64,000 nt of DNA from Angiostrongylus vasorum. Lineage: Eukaryota; Nematoda; Chromadorea; Rhabditida; Metastrongylidae. The notes beneath the pieces are model-generated. The model was not told the DNA's origin, did not search any database, and saw only the letters and a program-made list of their open reading frames with translations. Positions within the stretch are counted from its first letter, which is position 1. Every line of letters begins with the position of its first letter. The DNA is taken from the NCBI GenBank assembly GCA_018806985.1, contig JADANN010000462.1, positions 1,541,501 through 1,605,500 on the forward strand, read 5' to 3'. The position numbers and the translations under genes were made by a program. Shown in pieces: positions 12,839 through 23,225 of this stretch.

Positions 12839-12993
12839 CCGTTGCGGAATTCCGGCGCATAGTCTGTCCACACTCGTCAGACACGTTTCATGGGCTACTT
12901 TCTGGTACAAGGTCTGTGTTAGATAAGCTGTCAATTGAACATTAGAAGTGTAGTAGAAGTTTAGTATGGCAAAAAGCAGCAGAGGGAAATCCA
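12839..12993 (-). CDS. Orphan coding exon of an unrecognised, possibly secreted or membrane protein
   Basis: A 155-base open exon is bounded by a strong acceptor (CACGTTTCAG) and a strong donor (CGG then GTAAGC). It encodes 51 residues, beginning with a hydrophobic DFPLLLFAILNFYYTSNV, then QLTAYLTQTLYQKVAHETC and LTSVDRLCAGIPQR. The first two bases (TG) could complete an ATG if the upstream exon ends in A; the opening would then look like a signal peptide. I could not find its partner exons with confidence, and I do not recognise the family. Confidence 0.4.
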
Positions 12994-12998
12994 CTGAA

Positions 12999-13035
12999 AC
13001 GTGAAGAAGGTGAAATCCGCCGAAATGTCAGGTGT
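12999..13035 (+). other. Degraded hammerhead-like module
   Basis: Reads GTGAAGA, AGGTGAAATCCGCC, GAAA, TGTC and AGGTG: the order of the module seen in other fold-back elements here, with a damaged CTGANGA core. It lies beside the acceptor of the minus-strand orphan exon. Confidence 0.3.
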
Positions 13036-14329
13036 GAATAAGTAATGTGTGATAACAACCTCGTGTTTGCTTATCAAGGAAATAACGCGTTGAGGTCAAG
13101 TCGTAGTTATTCTTTTTAACTTTTCTGCCACCTTCTGACAAGATTTATATCAATGTATAGGGGTTGTGCATGTACTAAAGGACTTTTCCTTAACTTGTGG
13201 GTCGTTTGTAGAACTAGGAATGTTCGAAAAATATGAAATAGTCAATATCATGAAGAAGAGCAAACACACGCAGAAATAGGAACGCTAACAGGTAACATAG
13301 ATGACTTTCATATTTTAGTATAAGAGAACAACAGCTTTTGCATAGATTTCTGGTATACTCACAGTCAGAACGAAAACATTAACCCTGAATTGAGCATACC
13401 TATACCCGATCCCACTCTAGCGATTTCCATCCTGTGAAGCACAAGTTAACAGTGACATTGCGTTCTTAGCTCACTCCGCTGATGGAAGATCACCATTGGG
13501 TTCAGGTGAAATGACGAATCATCACCGAATTTCCTGGAAAAGCTACGATACGATGGTAAGCCGTGATACCTGGCAGGAGCTCTGGCAGCCGTTGATGTCA
13601 TGATGTCGTCGAAAATGTACCATTATGTGATCGAATTCAAAAAATAAACTTAAATTTCACTAAAGAAAAGTCGACGTCTCACAGTGTTGAAGTAAACGGG
13701 ACCAATTATTTAGATTAGGACAAGGCGCTCGTGTGAACAAAGTCTTCCTACGGATTATATCTTAGTGTGCTCCGTCAATCACGCATTCCTTGTTTTTCAT
13801 CTTAATTCATAATCAATGTTGGCAGTTTGATGATCCGACCGAACTCGTCTAGAGGTCGGTACGATTTTGGAATACTATACGAAGTGCGAAGTAGTACCTT
13901 AGTAAAGTGACTGTTGGGAGTACGATAATGGAGATGAGTTGTCATCATCTGGGTTGTGACAGTACGCTACCTGCTCAATCTGCTTGCTGCCTTTCCGGAT
14001 AGAACCATCAAAGAGACCGTTCAATTTTTAGGGCACTAATGTCCGTGAGTGAAAGAGCTATGTCGGGAAGGGTGAGTAGTACAATGTGCTTGAGTTCTTC
14101 AAAGTTATAAGTGTTCCTACGCTCCAGTAACCTATTTTTTAAAAGACCGATAAAATAGCTAAGCTATGGAAATGTTGGGTTTAGAAAAGAAAGGAAAAAT
14201 GTTTTAGAAGAAAAAGAAAGACCACATATCCCTATTTTAAATCTGTTAGAATGTGGGCCAAATTGCTAAACACTGACTGCTGCTAATATTGAAAACAGTT
14301 CTGTTTAAACTCCTTCAATAAAAACCATC

Positions 14330-14580
14330 GAAAACAGTACATACGGGATTGGTCCCTGCACCCCTGGCCCACCAAGTCCTCCATCTCTCCGAAATTGGCA
14401 AGTTGGTACAAAACTTCTCTAGGTAGATATCACCACTGGCTGGATACATCGGTAGGCCATCGCGAGTCAATGTACAGCCAGATATGCATTCAATCACTTC
14501 CAACGATGTTTAATGAAGTCGAATGCATGGCGCATCCCTCAGCGATTGATCAACGCCGATAGCCTTATCCTTTGTCTTTT
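14330..14580 (+). mobile_element. tRNA-derived SINE family A, copy 2
   Basis: Contains GGCCCACCAAGTCCTCCATC, CATCGGTAGGCCATCGCG, AGATATGCATTCAATCAC, AACGATGTTTAATGAAG and GATTGATCAACGCCG. The tRNA-like 5' head is missing or mutated. Confidence 0.8.
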
Positions 14581-14824
14581 TTACGGTCGCGATATGGTGG
14601 CCGTTTTGATGCAGTGGAAATGTGACTTTCGAAATTCCGTCGAATCTACGTCTCATGGAAAGTTACTTTTGGCCGACATGTACTACTTTGTCTACACCTA
14701 GGGTTTGCCACGTTGCTTCGTGGATGATCGATTCGAGATCCCTCAAATAAGTAAATCAATAAACTTTTACGAGCTTTGCGGCAAGTATATACACCCTATT
14801 AGCTGACAGTTAATAAAAGGATAG

Positions 14825-15100
14825 AGCTCTTGGTGTTAGTCGATCCCTGAAGAATGAGTCATGTATTGGACTTCATCAAACATCGTCCGAGGTGATTGAA
14901 TGCATATCTGGCCTTTAGAATGACTCGCGGTGGCCGCCTGACGATGTATCGAGCCAGTGTTGCTGTCTTCCCAGACAACTCTGGTACCAATTTGCCGACC
15001 CGGAAGGATGGAAGGCTTGGTGGGTATGGGACGCTGGGATCGATGCCCTGTGTATAGCGGGGCGCTTCTGACCACTGCGCTACACGCCCCATATTATCGG
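14825..15100 (-). mobile_element. tRNA-derived SINE family A, copy 3
   Basis: A full-length reversed copy. Read on the minus strand it starts with a tRNA-like head containing TAGCGCAGTGGTC (box A-like), continues through the CCAAGCCTTCCATCCTTCC block and ends at GATCGACTAACACC. It lies 245 bases from copy 2 in opposite orientation. Confidence 0.85.
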
Positions 15101-16389
15101 ATAGTGAGAGCATAAATTAGACACTGCTAAAGTATTCCCGCTTGTTATTGAACACAAGAGGAATCCACTACAATTCGTGTACCTATAAGTATACCACGGA
15201 GATTTTCAACTTGACTAATGTTAACACAACGGCCGAGATGCAATGCATGCATAGGAGGCAGTTTGAACTATGTACGTTGAATCCAATACATTTCCTTAGC
15301 GATTTAAATATTCCATTACAGACGTCTCTTGCAAGCTCTTGGTGTCCTCTTGATGGCTTTTTAACACAGATATTATATGAGGGAAGGCCACTGAGCGTCT
15401 GCTCTCTGCACTTAGTAATTTACAAAAGAACTACTTAACGGACGAGCTCATTCTGCCGCGAGAGAGCATTCATGCTGAAGAGTGTAAGCACCAGAGAAAT
15501 ATGCCGCTGAAAAGGACTCACAAATGTCTTCACTGCTGTACTCATACTCTAAAGTTCGAAAATTAACAATATTTTTTTCGATATGATAAGACGATAAACC
15601 ACTGAATAGGCTTCATTAAAGTGGTCTGATGGTCACAGAGCATGCGTTAAATAGTCTGCTTCAGCGCAGTTTGTGCCTTTATCAACGACTGTCAAGTCTT
15701 TTCAGAATCTGTAACTTATAAATCGTATCAAATTACCAGTGTTCGCATGGAAGTTGAAGTTGATACCTATCGATGTTGTAGTTAATACCTATCGACCAAC
15801 AATTTTCACATGGAATTTTCAATTATTACATGCAGCCAAGAAGCTCGACCAAAAGCATGCTATTCCTGCATGGATAAAAGTGTGTACTTGAGACTTTCAC
15901 TTCGTACCAAAGATTTACACTTTGCATGTCTAGCAGTGAAATAGCCTAAGCAATAATGTTTCGTACAACGGCCACTTCACTTAGTGCTGACCTATGCGGT
16001 ATGTTTTAGAGCCTATTTGCAATCGCAATGTCCTAGATATCGTCTTCATGTTCTCGACATATTTTGCGGGTTTCTTGAACAAAATGAGAAATCGATGATG
16101 TTGAAGCACTTCCACTTCCAATATAATGTAAGTAAGCATCTGTCTTGAATTCGCTCAAAAAGGTTTTCTCCACGTGCTCATTATAGATCTTCTATGCGTT
16201 TACCAAATGTGTTTGAATGGCTTGGAAGGTGAGGCGTATTTTTGATTTGCGATCTGGTCGTTTAGGTCTACGGAAAGCTTCCCTGGTCGCAGGTTTCAAG
16301 AACTTCCGGTCTTTATGAATTGATGGAAAGGGTCGCCTCAGGAACTATGAACATTATAATAATGATCCGAACATCTTTCCAGGAAACGC

Positions 16390-16720
16390 GTAGCGAAGTG
16401 GCAGTGATCTAGGCCAAAACGTGGGCAGCGAAATCTACCCAAGTTCAACCCCGTTCGCCAAGCCTCTCATTCCTCCAAGGCCGAAAAGTTGCTGCCAAAC
16501 TCATCCGAGACAAACTCATTCCCTCTAATCTATGTGAAAAACTCTAGAATGTATGTCTCGAGAATCCCAGAGAGAATCGGGTTGACCAGCATCCAACGAC
16601 ATTCATGACGATGATGAGAAAATCCTCAAGCAGTACTCAAACCCACAAGCGAAAACTTGAAAAACGGTCGTGAACGGTGGATGCGAGGAAACTAGTCGAA
16701 TATTAAAAAAAGATTATATA
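16390..16720 (+). mobile_element. tRNA-like SINE family C, copy 2
   Basis: The head reads CGTAGCGAAGTGGCAGTGA with CAAGTTCAACCCC, resembling tRNA A and B boxes. The body has GCCAAGCCTCTCATTCCTCC, GAATGTATGTCTCGAGAA, AATCCTCAAGCAGTACTC and GTGGATGCGAGGAAAC. It is followed by an AAT-rich tract, as is copy 58480-58600. Confidence 0.7.
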
Positions 16721-16744
16721 ATCATTAACAGTGACATTAATAAT

Positions 16745-16900
16745 AATAGTGACAATAGCTAATAGTAACAGTTAATAGTAATAGCAATAATAATAGTAAT
16801 AATAATAACAATAGTGGTAGTAATAAATAATAATAATAATAACAATAATAATAATAATAAATAACAATAATCAATAGTAACAGTAATAATATTTATTTAT
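16745..16900. repeat. AAT/TAATAG-rich simple repeat
   Basis: Imperfect runs of AATAAT, AATAGT and AACAAT. It follows the 3' end of a family C SINE, as at 58606-58920, so it may be an expanded SINE tail. Confidence 0.8.
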
Positions 16901-16949
16901 ATGTTCTTATGAACTGATCTTGTTGATCTAGTGCAAGGTTGGTATGGTT

Positions 16950-16950
16950 T

Positions 16951-16985
<35 letters not shown>

Positions 16986-17514
16986 GGTTGTTGTTGGTTG
17001 TTGTTGGTTGTTGCTGGTTGTTGTTGGTTGTTGTTGGTTGTTGTTGGTTGTTGTTGGTTGCTGTTGGTTGTTGGTTGTTGTTGGTTGTTGTTGGTTGTTG
17101 TTGGTTGTTGTTGGTTGTTGTTGGTTGTTGTTGGTTGTTGTTGGTTGTTGTTGGTTGTTGTTGGTTGTTGTTGGTTGTTGTTGGTTGTTGTTGGTTGTTG
17201 TTGGTTGTTGTTGGTTGTTGTTGGTTGTTGTTGGTTGTTGTTGGTTGTTGTTGGTTGTTGTTGGTTGTTGTTGGTTGTTGTTGGTTGTTGTTGGTTGTTG
17301 TTGGTTGTTGTTGGTTGTTGTTGGTTGTTGTTGGTTGTTGTTGGTTGTTGTTGGTTGTTGTTGGTTGTTGTTGGTTGTTGTTGGTTGTTGTTGGTTGTTG
17401 TTGGTTGTTGTTGGTTGTTGTTGGTTGTTGTTGGTTGTTGTTGGTTGTTGTTGGTTGTTGTTGGTTGTTGTTGGTTGTTGTTGGTTGTTGTTGGTTGTTG
17501 TTGGTTGTTGTTGG

Positions 17515-17594
<80 letters not shown>

Positions 17595-17595
17595 G
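16950..17595. repeat. (TTG)n and 10-bp minisatellite TTGGTTGTTG
   Basis: TTG triplets run to about 16985, then units of TTGGTTGTTG with rare variants (one GCTGG, one GCTGTTGG and one shortened unit) to about 17520, then TTG triplets to 17595. Because neither strand contains a stop in any frame, very long artefactual ORFs appear; on the minus strand the frames read QQQPTTTNNN repeats. Confidence 0.97.
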
Positions 17596-17646
17596 GTCAG
17601 TGCCTGATGTTTCGATCCTGAGTGAGACTTCCACTCCTAACAGAAC

Positions 17647-17685
17647 GGCTCTGAGGAAGGCGAAATCGTCGAAACGTGAGCCATC
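17647..17685 (+). other. Hammerhead-like module in right arm of FB4
   Basis: Reads GGCT, CTGAGGA, A, GGC-GAAATC-GTC hairpin, GAAA, CGTG and AGCC. The flanks GGCT and AGCC pair fully. The cleavage triplet would be GTG, which hammerheads do not cut efficiently, so this copy is probably inactive. Confidence 0.5.
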
Positions 17686-17768
17686 GACCAACAACAACTA
17701 CAACGACATCTATACCAACATCGCATCACCTCCACAGGATCAGTTCATAACAACATATAAATAAATAT

Positions 17769-18856
17769 ATTGATTATAGTAACTGTTCCACAAAGTATTT
17801 ACTAACCCTTTACCTCAATACACATTTATGCAAATAGGAGGTCCCAGCACGAGGGCCAGGGGCCTACGGTATACGCGTCGCTGTGGCTGACGATCGCAGC
17901 CGACTTGCGAGGCTTACAGAATACATTCCTCCTCACCACCCGTGCAGTAATGCGGGCAGTTATTATAACACCGTCTTTAGTTTATGGTCGTTGTTGATTG
18001 TTTGAATGGCAGTTCATTGTTGCCTCGTTTCAATGTCGTGGGTTGCACTCTTGGAACTTTCAGTCGATACTCACGGTCTCTTAATCGGTCTCGCGGTGCG
18101 TAGTCAGCGGGACGTGGCTTGCCCATGGGCGTTCTGCCTGATCAGTCACTGGCGGGATTGTAACCAACCTTACACCCAATATACACGCTGTGGCGTGTAA
18201 GGCGCTGATCAACATGGCATGTTGTTGTACTATGACCCTGCTCGCCGAAGACATGTACCATATGGTCATCTATGGTTACACCCGCCGGTGCAAAACTTCG
18301 CGGAGCGGTCATAACGTCATTGCACCCCACGTCGCCTAATCCGTAACCAGCAGCCAGTGGTTGATATCATTGCTTGTTGAGTACTTCATTGATGTTCATT
18401 AGTCGTGTCGTCGTGCTTAGTCGCCTTAGTACATACTTACTGATTGTCTCCTCCTCCTACTCTGGTTGCATGTGTGACTCATTGGTCCGGTCACACCATA
18501 ATCATGTAAGACGTTGCGGCTACGCAACGGGTCAGCTGTACTTTGCTTCGTCTGCGTTACTCACTCTGCTCGTCTGCGCCTAGCGCACTACCTCACTCAG
18601 CCGCCGCATCGTGCCACAGATGGTGTGGGCGTGCCTTCCACACGGCTGTCTAATCGTTATGTGGTAATGTGATCATTATTGCTATTGCCGTCGTATTAAT
18701 GTTGTGTTAGTATTGTAATACTGTTATTTCTATTAGTCTCACTTTGGTACTAGCGTACTAGCTGTAGCGTCTCATAACCTTTGACCTGTATTATTTTTGT
18801 GCCCATATTTTCATGTCATTATTATTATAGTGTTGCCGTGTAAGTAGTGTTGTTCT

Positions 18857-18858
<2 letters not shown>
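17769..18858. other. GC-richer stretch of unknown nature
   Basis: From about 17840 to 18650 the base composition rises well above the local AT-rich level, with blocks such as GGTCCCAGCACGAGGGCC and TTCGCGGAGCGGTCATAACG. No frame stays open on either strand beyond about 70 codons and I recognise no RNA family. It could be the 5' part of a retroelement or an untranslated GC island. Confidence 0.35.

Positions 18859-18908
<50 letters not shown>
18859..18908. repeat. (TA)n tract
   Basis: About 50 bases of TA with one TG interruption, immediately before the SL1-like sequence. Confidence 0.95.
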
Positions 18909-18909
<1 letters not shown>

Positions 18910-18912
18910 GAA

Positions 18913-19020
18913 AGTTTAATTACTCCAGTTTGAGGCTGGTCAATCGATTCAAACCAATAAGCCCCGCGTGGCAGAACCATGCACACGGGAACTTTCAGGC
19001 GTCCCCACTATAATTTGGTG
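18913..19020 (+). ncRNA. SL1-like sequence, possible spliced-leader RNA pseudogene
   Basis: Positions 18913-18934 match the 22-nt nematode SL1 leader at 19 of 22 positions, including AGTTTGAG at its end. A real SL RNA gene would continue with GT (the donor); here it continues with GCTGGT. Downstream are short complementary pairs (GGCTGGT with ACC and AGCC; CCCGCGTGG with CCATGCACACGGG) and an Sm-like ATAATTTGG near 19011. Spacing differs from classic SL1 RNA, and the missing GT argues for a decayed copy. Confidence 0.25.
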
Positions 19021-19589
19021 TATCGGCAAATACCAATAGTCGGTCCATTTCGACAAAGGAATACTGTTTTGACTCGGTTGGGTGTCTATTATATCTTCTT
19101 TAGCTTCGGATGGGTGACCTGCATGGGAAGTCATTCAATGGAATAATATGTATACTTGGGATGTATAGGTACAGAAATACATGGCTTCATCCAGAAAACG
19201 AGCATAGTTTTCATCGGTACTGACTGAGCTACATCTCTGTCCATGGAGAGATTGCTGTAGCTGCACACCGAAATTCTCTAAGTGTAATCACTTGTTGAGC
19301 ACAATTTGGAGCTTCTGAGACTTTAGTTGTGGTCACATATGGGATATACTGAACGAAGGCGACTCTTACGGATGAAGCAGGAGATTATTCAATACACAGT
19401 CTCTGTATGTTTTGCTGCAACCCCCCATCAATAAACTCATTTAAAGGATCAATCTTTTACACGATTTATCACGGATGATTCATTCCGTAGTTGGTAAAAT
19501 AGAGTTTGTTCGACAAGCTTTCAAATCCCTTTGTTCTCGTAGCATGGGATATTACATTATGTCGTACAATATTAAGACTAGAAAGGTAA

Positions 19590-19845
19590 AGCTCTCGGCA
19601 CCGATCAGTCCCTAAGGGATGCACCATACGTCCGACTTCACCAAGTTAGAGGTGAGTAGATGCATGTCTGGTCTTTACATTGACTCGCGGTGGTCTATCG
19701 ATCTATCGAATCAGTGCTGCTATCCTCCCAGACAGACGTGGTACCAATTTGCCGACCCGGATGGAAGGCTTACTGAGCCTGGAGCGTGCGATTGAACCTT
19801 TGTGTATTGCAGGGAACCTCTAACCATTGAGCTACACGCGCTGTT
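19590..19845 (-). mobile_element. tRNA-derived SINE family A, copy 4
   Basis: A reversed copy with GACTCGCGGTGGTCTATCG, ATCCTCCCAGACAG, TTTGCCGACCCGGATGG and, at its head, TGAGCTACACGCGC, the complement of the tRNA-like start. Confidence 0.8.
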
Positions 19846-20156
19846 CTAAGAACGATCCCTTAACTCCCTCAATGATCCCTCAACTATAGCAGCCGTTAGA
19901 AGGAGTGCCTTGTGATCACGCGTAACCTCGCGCCATACCTCAGGTCGACTTTTTGACCTGAGCCAGGCATATCCGTCACCCATGTAACTCTCCGGCTGGT
20001 CTCCACTAAATAACTGGAATGTTTAGAAACAACAAAATGGTGAGTGTTTAGAGGAAGCTGTCTACGATGCGAATGAGAATTTCTGTATTAAGTTTTGTCT
20101 GCTGATGTTATGAAAATGCTTAGCTGAATAAATTGCATATTAATTTGACCTTTCCA

Positions 20157-20194
20157 AACTCTGAAGAATGCGAAACCGCGAAAACGTCAGCTAT
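20157..20194 (+). other. Hammerhead-like module
   Basis: AACT, CTGAAGA, AT, a perfect GCG-AAAC-CGC hairpin, GAAAA, CGTC, AGCT. One extra A lies between the hairpin and CGTC, and the outer flank pairs only partly. The surrounding element boundaries are unclear. Confidence 0.4.
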
Positions 20195-20552
20195 TGTGGA
20201 TAAATAAACGGTGTAATAAGAATCTCGCTTTTGCACATCAAAAAAACAATGAGTCGAGTAATGCTCATCTTATGGCAGAGAACGATGAATCTTCTCATCT
20301 TCTGAACACTCGCAACACATATTTCTACAGTGCACATAATTTCATCTTGTTCTCAAGCGGCTCTTGTACGACGGCCATAAATGATTCGTAAAATCACCCG
20401 TTCTCTGTGTGGAATTTTCTGTAAATTTCCAACGACAGCAAGGAGAATTTGTGGACTCACACCAGAGTGACCGCCATCGAAGACCCAGGTGGTCGTGAGG
20501 GAAATACTTGTTAGATCACTCATCACTGACTTCACCGGCGACATCTACGTCA

Positions 20553-20889
20553 TCATTCTTCCTTTCCACTTTCTTCAAACTCTTCCATGGGACTTAAAAC
20601 AGGTTTCACACTTTCCTTTACATCTCCAGATTTGTTATCCGTACACCTAGAACGATAGAGCAAGGTCTCTCCTATAAGTGTTTTAAGTTTTTAACTACTA
20701 AAGCCCCTTAGTAATCGAAAAACTAGCCTCATTCCATATGTGAAGCATATAAAGGTTTATGATTAACAGGAAAGGTGACAACAATTGACAATACAATGCT
20801 ACAACAAACACTGTAATACTTAGAAGAATCAGGATAGAAAATTCCGGCTGATTCAGAAACTCATCGGTCCCTACAGAAGAAATCGTCAT
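20553..20889 (-). CDS. Candidate 71-residue single-pass membrane protein, two exons
   Basis: Exon 1 is 20889-20768 and exon 2 is 20646-20553. The donor (TTC CT then GTTAAT) and acceptor (CGTTCTAG) join in phase and complete a Leu codon. The protein opens MTISSVGTDEFLNQPE, has one hydrophobic segment (FSILILLSITVFVVALYC, about residues 18-35), then an acidic tail ending PMEEFEESGKEE. An alternative is that GATTTCTTCTGTAG just inside the ATG is an acceptor, in which case an upstream exon supplies the N-terminus. I do not recognise the family. Confidence 0.38.
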
Positions 20890-21064
20890 TGACCAAATTG
20901 TTGTTCATAATGTCTTCAAGAGATTCATTGACAACGGAAGCATCGCATTTTCTTTGGTGGAATGAACTAACCTATTGTTCATTTAGTCTCGTCCCCTTAA
21001 AGTTCAAAACAGAAAGCGTACGCTATTGACTTCAACTTGATTTGTACCTGTTATGAACCAAATT

Positions 21065-21345
21065 GAGGCGCATGTAGCGCAATGGTCGGAGGCGCTCTGC
21101 AATACACATGGGATAGATCCCCCCCTCCCAAAGCTCAGCAAGCCATCCATCCCTCCGATGTAGGTAAATTGGTGCCAGACTTGTCTGGGAGGATAGCAGC
21201 ACTGACTCGATACATCGGTAGGCCACCGCGAGTCACTGTAAAGGCCAGATATGCATTCAATCATCTCCAACAACGCTCAATGAAGTCGAATGTATGGCGC
21301 ATTCAGCAGTGACTGATTAACGCCAAGAGCTTTATCCTTTATCCT
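21065..21345 (+). mobile_element. tRNA-derived SINE family A, copy 5
   Basis: A full-length forward copy. The head reads GTAGCGCAATGGTCGGAGG with a box B-like GGGATAGATCCCCCC. The body has CTTGTCTGGGAGGATAGCAG and CATCGGTAGGCCACCGCG, and the end is near AACGCCAAGAGCTTTATCC, followed by a short TTTATCC repeat typical of the family's tail. Confidence 0.88.
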
Positions 21346-22477
21346 TTATGAACCACATTATTAATGCCAAATGTCGAAACATGTTAGTCTGAATACCTAC
21401 GAAAAGATCGCATATTGGTAATGTGTAGTAAAAATTTTGAGTCACTATGTAAAAATATTAAAAATTCACCTTAGCGTCCGCTATTCCAAAGAGATCGATT
21501 AGGGGGCAGGACGAGAGTTAAAAAAGATTGTGAAACAACATGGCGAATCAACAACGTCGTGAGTGCAGATCTGATGAAAACAACTCTTAGCACCTAAGAT
21601 AGTTCCCCCTGAGTAGTCGCAAACGGGCCTTAAAAAAGTGATTGACCTCAGAAAGGTGCATCATCTACACGAAGAGACCGAACCTGTTGCTCATAATTCT
21701 TCAGCAAGATTCCTGTGCAAACTGAGCCTAGAATTTTTACAACGACTGATTTGGCAACACAAACTAGTGTTTTACTGGAAATATTCTATTGTTAAGGTTT
21801 ACTAGGAGTTGTAGAGCAGTGGTACTAATGTCTGAAAGTCCGAAGACTTTAGTGGCATGTGGATGCGAAGGAACGTCATTGGGCCTTTGAAAAAGTGGAT
21901 TGCGCGAAAAATGCTAGCCACAGTCAAGGTTTCTGACAGCCTGTTTTAAACTTATCAACCTCTCAACAGATTTGTTGTAGAGATTGCACTGCGTCATTCC
22001 AATACCTCATCGTTCCAAACTCCTACATTCTGCCCTGTATTTTAGGATTTCGAAAGGAACATACAGAGACATCAGGACCAAACACGAAGAAGGTAACGGT
22101 GAAAACATTGCTAGCTGTGAAAATACTCCATTTCCACAGACCCAATAGTGGTTTGCTGAACAGACAGTGTGAAAAACGATGCGATAGACGTTATCATGAC
22201 AGAACTGTTTATATCTTCCACAACCCAATCTTTTTCGCTCATATACCATGGTGGCTCAACAGCACTGCGCGTGTGGGTTCTCCAGAACATTCGGGATCGG
22301 CTGAAATAATTATCTCGACCGCTTAGCATTAACAATACGGTGCCGTTGCACGGGTGACTATTAATTCTCGGCATAGAAGTCCTAGAGTGTTGTGAAATAA
22401 TCCATCTTGTGGAGTATTTATGGCATATTGTGTCGAAAAATTGAGAAATTCAGGCCATTTCAACTGGTCTCTTACTA

Positions 22478-22730
22478 GGACAGTCAAATTTTTTAATGAA
22501 GTGCTTAAGTCTTTGTCCATCGACTGCCGTTATTTCGGCGAACATCAATGGCAAACTTCATGGGAAATTTGGTTTCAGGTGGATGTTTACTTCGACAGTC
22601 GAATTTTTAGTGCGCAGTGAAATGCTAGGATACATGTCCATCGGGTGCCGTTATTCTGATGATTCGAATGCATATCAATTCTGGACACAGAAATCATACT
22701 ATACAAGATTTTTTTCTGCAGTGTGTATTT
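22478..22730. repeat. Two diverged tandem copies of a ~125-bp unit
   Basis: Both halves contain ACAGTC(A/G)AATTTTT, then TGTCCATCG, then TGCCGTTATT and an ATCAAT motif at the same spacing. Copies are diverged and no function is apparent. Confidence 0.4.
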
Positions 22731-22949
22731 CACAGTCGCAACCAAAATCCAGTACGGTATATAGTTGATGGAAATCACGTAGAAAGCAACGGAACACGTG
22801 TCCACTGTGGATTTCAGGGAACAAGGACTGAATAAAATAGGTGCTAATTCAGAGTGAACATGGACTGTATGACTCAAAGGACAGTGCAGAAGCTTCTGCA
22901 CTATTATGAAGCGGAAGAATCTATTGCTAAAAAGATAAAAATAGAAGAT

Positions 22950-23225
22950 AAAGCTCTCGGCGTTGATCAATCCATGGAGGATACGGCATGTATTCGACTT
23001 CATTAAGCATCGTTTGGAGGTGACCGTACGCATGTCTGGCCTTTACAATGACTTGCGGTGGTCTAGCGATGTATCGAGCCAGTGCTGCTATCCTCTCAGA
23101 CAGGTCTGATACCAATTTGCCGAGCCCAGAGGGATGGAAGGCTTGGTGGGCCATGGGCGCGCGGATCGATTCCACGTGTGTGTTGCACGGCTCCACCGAC
23201 CACTGCGCCACACGCGGCCTTTTTA
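22950..23225 (-). mobile_element. tRNA-derived SINE family A, copy 6
   Basis: A reversed copy with GTCTAGCGATGTATCGAGCC, GATGGAAGGCTTGGTGGGCC and CACTGCGCCACACGCGGCC at the tRNA-like head. This is one of the better preserved heads. Confidence 0.87.

Larger units (their letters stand above)
12994..16389. other. Gene-poor stretch with two SINE copies
   Basis: Apart from the two SINE family A copies (14330-14580 and 14825-15100) I see only AT-rich sequence with short unsupported ORFs. A small direct repeat (TACCTATCGA) occurs near 15760-15800. Confidence 0.4.
16889..17768. mobile_element. Fold-back element FB4 with an internal minisatellite
   Basis: The ends are inverted repeats: TTTATTTATATGTTCTTATG on the left matches the reverse complement of the sequence near 17746-17765, and both continue inward through AACTGATC and a GTTGGTAT block. 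Inside lie TTG triplets, about 53 units of a 10-bp repeat, more TTG triplets and, in the right arm, a hammerhead-like module. The right arm contains CAACAACAACTACAACG, so the left arm would naturally have held the complementary TTG seed for the expansion. Confidence 0.7.

Noticed and set aside
16950..17595. CRISPR-like regular array
   Set aside because: Contiguous 10-bp units without unique spacers, in a eukaryotic genome.
16897..17764. Very long ORFs on both strands (QQQPTTTNNN or cysteine- and leucine-rich proteins)
   Set aside because: They exist only because the 10-bp and TTG repeats lack stop codons in every frame; there is no splice framing or unique coding sequence.
22039..22374. ORFs around 22007-22374 on both strands
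   Set aside because: Neither strand shows splice framing, codon bias or family motifs.
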